From assembly GCF_900149695.1 (NCBI RefSeq), contig NZ_LT703003.1:1736001-1800000 (forward strand): 64,000 nt of DNA. Reading direction: 5' to 3'. The position numbers and the translations under genes were made by a program. The stretch's first letter is position 1; each line of letters opens with the position of its first letter. Shown piece after piece: positions 57,598 to 64,000 of the stretch. A model generated the notes under the pieces. It saw only the letters and a list, made by a program, of their open reading frames with translations. It did not search any database and had not been told where the DNA came from. Source of the stretch: Anderseniella sp. Alg231-50 (GTDB taxonomy: Bacteria; Pseudomonadota; Alphaproteobacteria; Rhizobiales; Aestuariivirgaceae).

Positions 57598-58584
57598 ATG
57601 AGTGTTCTGGTTACAGGCGGGGCAGGCTATATCGGCTCGCACATGGTGCTTGCGCTGTGTGACGCCGGCCATGACGTCGTTGTGCTCGATAACCTGTCTA
57701 CCGGCATGTCCTGGGCAGTTGCGCCGCAAGCGAGGCTGATTGAAGGCGATATCGGGGATGAAGAGCTGACGCTGAACATCATCGAAGAGCACAGCGTGGA
57801 CGCAATTGTTCACTTTGCCGGTTCTATAATTGTGCCGGAAAGCATGTCCGATCCGCTGGGCTATTATCTCAACAATACCGTCAAGTCGCGCTCATTGATC
57901 CACAGTGCCGTCAAGGCCGGTGTGCCGCACTTCATCTTCTCCTCTACGGCCGCCGTATACGGTAACCCGAAGACTGTTCCGGTAACCGAAGATGACGACC
58001 TTTTGCCAATCTCACCGTATGGCACATCCAAGCTGATGACCGAGTTGATGTTGCGCGATGCCTCCATTGCGCATGATCTTGAATTTGTGGCGCTGAGATA
58101 TTTCAATGTGGCAGGCGCCGATCCAAAGGGCCGCAGCGGCCAGTCGACACCGCAGGCAACCCACCTGATCAAGGTGGCGTGTGAAGCTGCCCTGGGCAAA
58201 CGCGATCATCTCCAGGTCTTCGGCAAGGACTACGAAACCCGAGACGGCACCTGTTTGCGCGATTACATCCATGTCAGCGACCTGGTCCGGGCCCATCTTG
58301 ATGCGCTGAGCTATCTGCGCGGTGGCGGAGAAAGCCAGGTGTTCAACTGCGGCTATGGCCGGGGTTACTCAGTCCTGGACGTGGTCGGCGCAGTGGAGAG
58401 GGCGGCGGGTCTCGACCTGGACGTGCGTGATGCGCCAAGACGGCCTGGTGATCCGGCGGAAATCATCGCCAATGCAGATCGGGCACGTTCGGTACTTGAA
58501 TGGCGGCCTCGGCATGACGATCTGGATTTAATCGTGGCTAGTGCGCTGGCGTGGGAAAAACACCTGCTGAGCCGCAACAGCTGA
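57598..58584 (+). CDS. galE: UDP-glucose 4-epimerase
   Basis: 328 residues from the ATG at 57598 (an ATG 12 bases upstream has no room for a ribosome site). Interconverts UDP-glucose and UDP-galactose with bound NAD. Rossmann motif SVLVTGGAGYIGSHMVLALC; VLDNLSTG; catalytic FSSTAAVYG and YxxxK in ISPYGTSKLMTELML; FNVAGADPKGRSGQ; CLRDYIHVSDLVRAHLDAL. Gap of 20 bases to the lytic transglycosylase gene. Confidence 0.94.
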   Translation: MSVLVTGGAGYIGSHMVLALCDAGHDVVVLDNLSTGMSWAVAPQARLIEGDIGDEELTLNIIEEHSVDAIVHFAGSIIVPESMSDPLGYYLNNTVKSRSLIHSAVKAGVPHFIFSSTAAVYGNPKTVPVTEDDDLLPISPYGTSKLMTELMLRDASIAHDLEFVALRYFNVAGADPKGRSGQSTPQATHLIKVACEAALGKRDHLQVFGKDYETRDGTCLRDYIHVSDLVRAHLDALSYLRGGGESQVFNCGYGRGYSVLDVVGAVERAAGLDLDVRDAPRRPGDPAEIIANADRARSVLEWRPRHDDLDLIVASALAWEKHLLSRNS

Positions 58585-58604
58585 TACAGGAACTTGGTGG
58601 AAGC

Positions 58605-59855
58605 ATGAAAAGATTTGGACTTTCTCTTCGTGGATTTGCGGCAATGCCGGTTTTTCTGGCGTGCCTGGTTCTCGGCGCGACCACATCACGCAGCCTGGAT
58701 ATCGGGGCACTGGAAGCCCTGAGCCGCAATGCGGCGTTTGACCAGTTTGTTGAAGACCTGTGGCCGGAAGCGCGGCGCAAGGGAATATCGCCGAAACTCT
58801 ACAGGGAAGCATTTGCCGGTGTGACGCCGGACCCGCGCATCTTTGCGCGCCAGACCAGCCAGGCTGAGTTTTCAACGCCGATCTGGACATATATTGACAA
58901 ACGGGTGTCTGCCGACCGGATAGCCCGGGGCAAATCGATGCTGGGCACTCATGCGCGCGCGCTGCAGGCCGTTGAGCGGCGCTACGGCGTCGACAAGTAC
59001 GTTGTTGCGTCGATCTGGGGCATGGAGACGAATTTCGGCAGTTTTACCGGCAAGATGAGCGTTATTCGCTCACTCGCCACCATGGCATTTTCCGGCGGGC
59101 GCAAGAAATATGGCCGCAAGCAGTTGCTGGGTGCACTTGATATTCTGCAAAGCGGGGACATTCCGCTGGATCAGTTCAAGGGATCCTGGGCTGGTGCAAT
59201 GGGCCACACCCAGTTCATTCCGCTGACCTATAATGCCTATGCGGTGGATATGACCGGAGACGGCAAGCGGGACATCTGGAATTCGATACCGGACGCGCTG
59301 GGTTCAACAGCCAACTACCTTAAGAAACGCGGCTGGAAGAACCATATGCCATGGGGATGGGAAGTGCGTTTGCCGCGCGGTTTCAATTACCGCATGGCGG
59401 GCAAGAAGGGAACGCGTTCCGTCGCAGCGTGGGCGAAGCTGGGCGTGCGGCCGGCGGGGCGGGGGAAATACGGCGTTGCCGATGTCCGCGCCAGGCTGCT
59501 GCTGCCGGTCGGCAGACATGGACCGGCATTCCTTGTGACGCGGAATTTTGACGCTATTCTGGCCTACAACAGGTCGAATTCCTATGCGCTGGCTGTGGCA
59601 CACCTGGCAGACAGGCTGGCCGGGCAGGGGCCGTTTGTGGCTAACTGGCCAACCGATTTGAAACTTCTGTCGCGGTCCGACAACCGCGAGCTGCAGAAGC
59701 TGTTGAGCGCGCGCGGGTTCAATACCGGCGGCACCAGCGGCACCATCGGTCCGCGCACCCGCAGCGCCATCAGCAACTACCAGCATCGCATCGGCCTGAC
59801 GCCGGACGGGTATGCCGATGCAAGATTACTTGAGCGGTTGCGTCGCGGCCTGTAG
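58605..59855 (+). CDS. Lytic murein transglycosylase (MltB type) with peptidoglycan-binding domain
   Basis: 416 residues from the ATG at 58605, with GGTGGAAG upstream. Cleaves peptidoglycan glycan strands to 1,6-anhydro products in the periplasm. Hydrophobic leader GFAAMPVFLACLVLGATTS. Catalytic Glu in VASIWGMETNFGSFTGKMSV (near residue 145); SWAGAMGHTQFIPLTYNAYA is typical of MltB. The C-terminal 60 residues (LQKLLSARGFNTGGTSGTIG, TRSAISNYQHRIGLTPDGY) form a peptidoglycan-binding domain type 1. Followed 11 bases later by the SGNH-like gene. Confidence 0.93.
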   Translation: MKRFGLSLRGFAAMPVFLACLVLGATTSRSLDIGALEALSRNAAFDQFVEDLWPEARRKGISPKLYREAFAGVTPDPRIFARQTSQAEFSTPIWTYIDKRVSADRIARGKSMLGTHARALQAVERRYGVDKYVVASIWGMETNFGSFTGKMSVIRSLATMAFSGGRKKYGRKQLLGALDILQSGDIPLDQFKGSWAGAMGHTQFIPLTYNAYAVDMTGDGKRDIWNSIPDALGSTANYLKKRGWKNHMPWGWEVRLPRGFNYRMAGKKGTRSVAAWAKLGVRPAGRGKYGVADVRARLLLPVGRHGPAFLVTRNFDAILAYNRSNSYALAVAHLADRLAGQGPFVANWPTDLKLLSRSDNRELQKLLSARGFNTGGTSGTIGPRTRSAISNYQHRIGLTPDGYADARLLERLRRGL

Positions 59856-59866
59856 ACTGCCGGACC

Positions 59867-60991
59867 ATGAATCAGTTTTTGAAAATCTGTCAGCGAGCAG
59901 TCGCTGTTGCGGTGTTGGTTGGCCTGGTGAACGTGCCGTCTTACGGCCAGCAGGCTGATGAAGCACCGGTGGTGGAAAGTGCGCAATCCAGTTATCTGCC
60001 GGCGCGCAAGCAGGTTTATGACATCGTCATCATGGGAGATGTCCTGGGGACAGGACTGTGGGCCGGCATGAACCGGTTTGTGGAGACTGAAGACCGGGTC
60101 ACCGTTACAGGCCGTATCCAGGAGAACTCCGGACTCGCCCGTCTGAAGCTCTACAATTGGGCCAAGGCAGCGGATAACCTGCTTGAATCGCGGCCCTTTG
60201 ATATTGCTGCAATCATGCTCGGGGCAAATGACGCCCGTGACATCAATAGCCCAGAGGGATTTCTCAGGTTCGGCAGCGACGAGTGGCGCAAAGCCTATAG
60301 TGAACAGATCAACGCTCTGGTGAGCGCACTGAAAAAACATCGCGTTGCGATCTACTGGATAGGCGTGCCGCCGATGCGGCGCAAAAGCTATGACAATGCC
60401 ATGAAGATTGTGGCAGATGTCGAGAGGCAGGTCATGGCGGAAAGAGGCGTGCGTTATATCGACTTGCGACTGTTGCTGGCGGACAGTGACGACAACTACA
60501 CCGACCGCGGTGACGACGGTACAGGCACGATCGTGCGGTTGCGCTCGCGCAATGGCGTCAAGTTCATTGCAGGCGGCAATGACCGGCTCGCGGTTGAGTT
60601 GATGAAACTGGTTCGTGCCGACATAGCCATCGGAGACGGTGCCGGCGGCGGTCCGGCGGTTGTCCCCCTGCAGGAAGAAATCATTCTGACACCCGAAGAA
60701 CTTGCAGCACTGCCTGCCTTTGTGGCGGAACGGCCCGGAACCGAGGCGCCGGTGAAGATTGAGCCGGCCCAGTTGCCGGGCCTGAATTATACAGAGATTG
60801 CCCGGGTCAATGAAGATGCGATCAAGCGGGCCGCCAGGGAAGGGCTGACCCTGTTTGACAAGGTTCGCAGTTCGACAGTAGACGGCAGCGCCGCCCGGCT
60901 GTTGTTCAGGGACGGCATCTGGCCTGAGGCCCCCGCCGACCGATTTGACTCGTTCAGCGTTGCCAAGGATCCGGCCAACACAGCACAGTAA
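59867..60991 (+). CDS. DUF459/SGNH-hydrolase-like exported protein lacking catalytic residues
   Basis: 374 residues with a signal peptide (ICQRAVAVAVLVGLVNVPSY). The SGNH framework is clear: block I as IVIMGDVLGTGLWAGM, block III as AAIMLGANDARDIN and the following WIGVPPMRRKSYDNAM. However, the nucleophile position of GDS is Val (codon GTC) and the late DGxHF region reads NGVKFIAGG, with Lys where the base His is expected. It therefore looks catalytically inactive or uses other chemistry. The gene follows the lytic transglycosylase by 11 bases, so a role in the cell wall is plausible. Confidence 0.8.
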   Translation: MNQFLKICQRAVAVAVLVGLVNVPSYGQQADEAPVVESAQSSYLPARKQVYDIVIMGDVLGTGLWAGMNRFVETEDRVTVTGRIQENSGLARLKLYNWAKAADNLLESRPFDIAAIMLGANDARDINSPEGFLRFGSDEWRKAYSEQINALVSALKKHRVAIYWIGVPPMRRKSYDNAMKIVADVERQVMAERGVRYIDLRLLLADSDDNYTDRGDDGTGTIVRLRSRNGVKFIAGGNDRLAVELMKLVRADIAIGDGAGGGPAVVPLQEEIILTPEELAALPAFVAERPGTEAPVKIEPAQLPGLNYTEIARVNEDAIKRAAREGLTLFDKVRSSTVDGSAARLLFRDGIWPEAPADRFDSFSVAKDPANTAQ

Positions 60992-61054
60992 CTCGAGCCT
61001 GAAAGCGTCTGGATCAGGTTCAGGGGGTCTTCTGAGCCCATATTGCTCCGGCGG

Positions 61055-62473
61055 CTACCTGGGTAGAGTGGATGTGCCCATCAGAAATTCGTCGATGGAC
61101 CGTGCGGCCTGACGGCCCTCGCGGATGGCCCATACCACCAGTGACTGACCGCGGCGCATGTCGCCAGCGCTGAATACTTTCCAGCGGTTTGTCTGGTAGG
61201 CCACTGTGTCCGCCTTGACATTGCCACGCCCGTCCAGCGAGACACTGAGCTGTTTCAGCATGCCGTCATGCACCGGGTTCACGAAGCCCATTGCCAGTAG
61301 CACCAGGTCAGCCGGCAGTTCAAACTCACTGCCTTCGACCGGTTTCATGGTGCTGTCCACCCGGGTGCCGTGCAGTGTCTTGACCTTGCCCTTGTCGCCG
61401 GAGAAGTGCGTGGTCATGACGGCAAAGTCACGCGTAGCCCCTTCGGCCTGGCTTGACGATGTGCGCATTTTCAACGGCCAGTGTGGCCAACTCAACGCCT
61501 TGTTTTCCATTTCCGGCGGCGCTGCCATGATTTCCAGCTGGGTCACGGACAATGCGCCCTGCCGGAACGATGTGCCGATACAGTCTGAACCGGTATCGCC
61601 GCCGCCGATCACAACGACATGCTTGCCGCCGGCGAGAATGGGAGTGACGTCGCCCAGGTCTTCCCGCCCGATGCGCTTGTTCTGCTGGCGCAGGAAATCC
61701 ATTGCAAAGTGCACGCCGTCCAGGTCACGGCCCGGTACAGCCAGGTCGCGCGGGTCTTCTGAACCGCCGGACAGCAGCACTGCATCATGGCTGCGCTCCA
61801 GGTCCGTTACGTCGGTGTCGACGCCGACATGACGGTTGCAATGAAATACGACGCCTTCTGCTTCCATCTGCTTGGCGCGGCGTTCGATCAAATGCTTGGA
61901 CATCTTGAAATCGGGAATGCCGTAGCGCAACAGTCCGCCGGGCTTGGCCTGCTTTTCATAGACATGGACATCATGTCCGGCGCGGGCAAGCTGCTGGGCC
62001 GCGGCCAGTCCGGCGGGGCCTGAACCGACGACGGCCACCTTCTTGCCGGTCCTGCTTTCCGACACTTCCGGTACAACCCAGCCCTCTTCCCAGGCCCTGT
62101 CGACAATCGCACACTCGATTGTCTTGATGGCAACGGGGTTGTCATCAATGTTGAGGGTGCACGACGCTTCGCAAGGCGCCGGGCAAATCCGGCCGGTAAA
62201 CTCGGGAAAATTATTGGTCGAATGCAGGTTGCGGGACGCCTCTTCCCAGTCCGAGCTATATACCAGGTCATTCCAGTCGGGAATCTGGTTCATCACCGGA
62301 CAGCCACTGTGGCAGTACGGTATGCCGCAATCCATACAACGGGCTGCCTGGGTCTTGACCTCGGTCTCGGCCAGGGGGATGACAAACTCGTCAAAGTTGG
62401 AAACACGCTCGGCGACGGGTTTGTAGGGCCGTTCCTGGCGGTCAAATTCCTTGAAGCCGGTAATCTTGCCCAT
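61055..62473 (-). CDS. gltD: Glutamate synthase (NADPH) small subunit
   Basis: 472 residues. Passes electrons from NADPH via FAD and two 4Fe-4S clusters to the large subunit. Cys-rich N-terminus: [20 protein letters not shown] and [21 protein letters not shown] site [25 protein letters not shown] site [21 protein letters not shown]-terminal FAD motif [20 protein letters not shown]. Begins 1 base after the gltB stop. Confidence 0.95.
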   Translation of the reverse strand: MGKITGFKEFDRQERPYKPVAERVSNFDEFVIPLAETEVKTQAARCMDCGIPYCHSGCPVMNQIPDWNDLVYSSDWEEASRNLHSTNNFPEFTGRICPAPCEASCTLNIDDNPVAIKTIECAIVDRAWEEGWVVPEVSESRTGKKVAVVGSGPAGLAAAQQLARAGHDVHVYEKQAKPGGLLRYGIPDFKMSKHLIERRAKQMEAEGVVFHCNRHVGVDTDVTDLERSHDAVLLSGGSEDPRDLAVPGRDLDGVHFAMDFLRQQNKRIGREDLGDVTPILAGGKHVVVIGGGDTGSDCIGTSFRQGALSVTQLEIMAAPPEMENKALSWPHWPLKMRTSSSQAEGATRDFAVMTTHFSGDKGKVKTLHGTRVDSTMKPVEGSEFELPADLVLLAMGFVNPVHDGMLKQLSVSLDGRGNVKADTVAYQTNRWKVFSAGDMRRGQSLVVWAIREGRQAARSIDEFLMGTSTLPR

Positions 62474-62474
62474 C

Positions 62475-64000
62475 TTACTTGCCCTCTCTTACGCCAATCA
62501 GCATTTCGCCGGTGGCATTTTGTGCTTCCATTTCCTTCAGTGCGCGGCGGTAATCGACCGGCATGACCTTGACGAATTTCGGCAGATAGGCCTGCCAGTT
62601 GTCGAGAATTTCCCTGGCACGTGCCGATGCGGTGTAATGGGAGTGGTTGCTGATCAACTGAAACAGCCGCTCTGCATCATGAGACGTCATGTCGCCCTGC
62701 ACATCCACAAGCCCATGACTTTCCAGGTCACCGGACTGGTTGGCAATGCGCTGCAGAAGCTCTTCTTCTTCCGGTACAGGCTCAAGATCAACCATGGCCA
62801 GATTGCAGCGCTGACGGAAGTCGCCCGCCTCATCCAGCACATAGGCTATGCCGCCCGACATGCCGGCAGCGAAGTTGCGCCCGGTCTGACCCAGAACCAC
62901 GACTATACCGCCGGTCATGTACTCGCAACCGTGATCGCCGGTACCTTCGACAACCGCCAGCGCGCCGGAATTGCGCACGGCGAAGCGTTCGCCGGCAACG
63001 CCGTGGAAATAACATTCACCGGCAATGGCACCATACAGGACCGTGTTGCCGACAATGATCGAGTTCTCCGGCACGATTGCAGTGTTTTCCGGCGGGCGAA
63101 CCACCAGGCGACCGCCTGACAGGCCCTTGCCGACATAGTCATTGGCCTCGCCGATCAGGTCCAGGGTCACGCCCTTTGAAACGAATGCCCCAAAACTCTG
63201 GCCGGCAGTGCCGCGCAGGGTGATCGAGATCGTGTCGTCGGGCAAACCGGCATGTCCGTAGCGCCGGGCAATTTCGCCAGACAGCATGGCGCCGGTCGAC
63301 CTGTCCACATTGCGGATCGGCAGTTCAAAGCTTACAGGCTTCTTGTTTTCAAGCGCAGGTGCTGCGTGCTCGATCAACTGGCGGTCCAGTATCTTTTCAA
63401 GATGATGATCCTGGGCCTCACTGTGGCGGATGGCGATATCCTTTGAAACAGACGGTTTCGCGAATATCTTCGAGAAATCCAGGCCACGGGCTTTCCAGTG
63501 CTCGATGGCCTGTTCCTTGTCGAGGAAATCGGTGCGCCCGATCATCTCGTCCAGCGACCTGAAACCCATGGCAGCCATCAGCTCACGCACCTCTTCGGCC
63601 ACGAAGAAGAAATAGTTGATGACGTGTTCAGGCTTGCCGGTAAAGCGCTTGCGCAGATCGGGATCCTGGGTCGCGATGCCGACAGGGCAGGTGTTGAGAT
63701 GGCATTTGCGCATCATGATGCACCCGGCTGCAATCAACGGCGCGGTTGCAAAACCGAATTCATCGGCGCCCAGAAGGGCGCCCACGATCACGTCACGGCC
63801 GGTGCGCAGACCGCCGTCGACCTGGACCGCGATACGGCTGCGCAGCTCGTTCAGAACGAGCGTCTGCTGGGTTTCGGCAAGCCCGATTTCCCAGGGCGAT
63901 CCGGCATGCTTGATGGAGGTCAGCGGGGAAGCGCCGGTACCACCTTCAAACCCTGAAATGGTCAGGTGGTCGGCACGGGCCTTGGATACGCCGGCGGCCA
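62475..64000 (-). CDS. gltB: Glutamate synthase (NADPH) large subunit, 3' part only
   Basis: The frame is open to the right window edge; about 508 C-terminal residues are present of a protein of roughly 1500. Visible parts: the end of the FMN/synthase domain ([38 protein letters not shown]), the 3Fe-4S Cys motif [20 protein letters not shown] and the GXGXG structural domain ([32 protein letters not shown]). Converts glutamine and 2-oxoglutarate to glutamate with GltD. The ATG-led frame at 63791 is internal, not the start. Confidence 0.95.
   Translation of the reverse strand, partial: AAGVSKARADHLTISGFEGGTGASPLTSIKHAGSPWEIGLAETQQTLVLNELRSRIAVQVDGGLRTGRDVIVGALLGADEFGFATAPLIAAGCIMMRKCHLNTCPVGIATQDPDLRKRFTGKPEHVINYFFFVAEEVRELMAAMGFRSLDEMIGRTDFLDKEQAIEHWKARGLDFSKIFAKPSVSKDIAIRHSEAQDHHLEKILDRQLIEHAAPALENKKPVSFELPIRNVDRSTGAMLSGEIARRYGHAGLPDDTISITLRGTAGQSFGAFVSKGVTLDLIGEANDYVGKGLSGGRLVVRPPENTAIVPENSIIVGNTVLYGAIAGECYFHGVAGERFAVRNSGALAVVEGTGDHGCEYMTGGIVVVLGQTGRNFAAGMSGGIAYVLDEAGDFRQRCNLAMVDLEPVPEEEELLQRIANQSGDLESHGLVDVQGDMTSHDAERLFQLISNHSHYTASARAREILDNWQAYLPKFVKVMPVDYRRALKEMEAQNATGEMLIGVREGK

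Noticed and set aside
63791-63791. ATG-led start for the gltB frame at 63791
   Set aside because: Coding sequence with glutamate synthase motifs continues upstream to the window edge, so this ATG is internal.

Overview
The window looks like chromosome from a free-living, probably marine, alphaproteobacterium of the Hyphomicrobiales (Rhizobiales) type. The basis is the GC-rich DNA, the block PaaI thioesterase / rplM-rpsI / enoyl-CoA hydratase / VOC / CoA-binding protein / metY / ctaA, the alphaproteobacterial-style HemH, GalU and MltB, and two large solute-binding-protein-dependent uptake systems. No rRNA, tRNA, CRISPR array, phage gene or intact insertion sequence was seen. This taxonomic call is inference from gene content only.

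Region by region. 1-6.5 kb: an S8 peptidase that runs off the left edge, a FAD monooxygenase, an outer-membrane-type protein, a TPR-sulfotransferase and a small cysteine-containing protein. 6.5-13.5 kb: ribosomal proteins L13 and S9, a thioesterase, a 263-bp MITE-like nested palindrome, a coupled operon (exported unknown protein, enoyl-CoA hydratase, VOC, CoA-binding), metY and heme A synthase. 13.6-22.5 kb: a TPR/oxygenase-like protein, dusA, and a thiamine operon on the minus strand (thiC-thiO-thiS-thiG-thiE-thiF/rhodanese-thiD) headed by a TPP riboswitch. 22.5-30.3 kb: MarR plus an enamidase-type amidohydrolase, a class V aminotransferase, a transglutaminase-like protein, a GcvA-like regulator, a DUF1127 protein, a small membrane protein, an alpha-hydroxy-acid oxidase and a class I glutamine amidotransferase-type hydrolase.

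30.5-40.6 kb: a TRAP transporter of the 2-oxoacid (TakP-like) class with unusually large membrane subunits, followed by an SDR and an acyl-CoA dehydrogenase; then a secreted C39-like protein and a chromate module (ChrA plus a rhodanese-ChrB fusion). 40.9-53.8 kb: one coherent catabolic block of fused indolepyruvate:ferredoxin oxidoreductase, a Crp/Fnr regulator, an AMP-forming acyl-CoA ligase, a complete Liv-type ABC importer (ATPase, two permeases, binding protein, second ATPase) and a phenylacetate-CoA-ligase-like enzyme. Together they suggest uptake of an amino acid or aromatic acid, oxidation of its 2-oxoacid to an acyl-CoA, and CoA activation of the free acid. 53.9-64 kb: hemH, an SPFH/NfeD membrane pair, divergent galU/galE, a lytic transglycosylase followed by an SGNH-like protein that seems to lack its catalytic residues, and gltD with the 3' part of gltB running off the right edge.

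The observations that most deserve follow-up are the nested palindromic element at 8157-8419, the enlarged TRAP permeases, the stem-loops directly after both solute-binding-protein genes, the apparently inactivated SGNH protein, the isolated enamidase homologue, and the oxidoreductase/ligase/ABC block.
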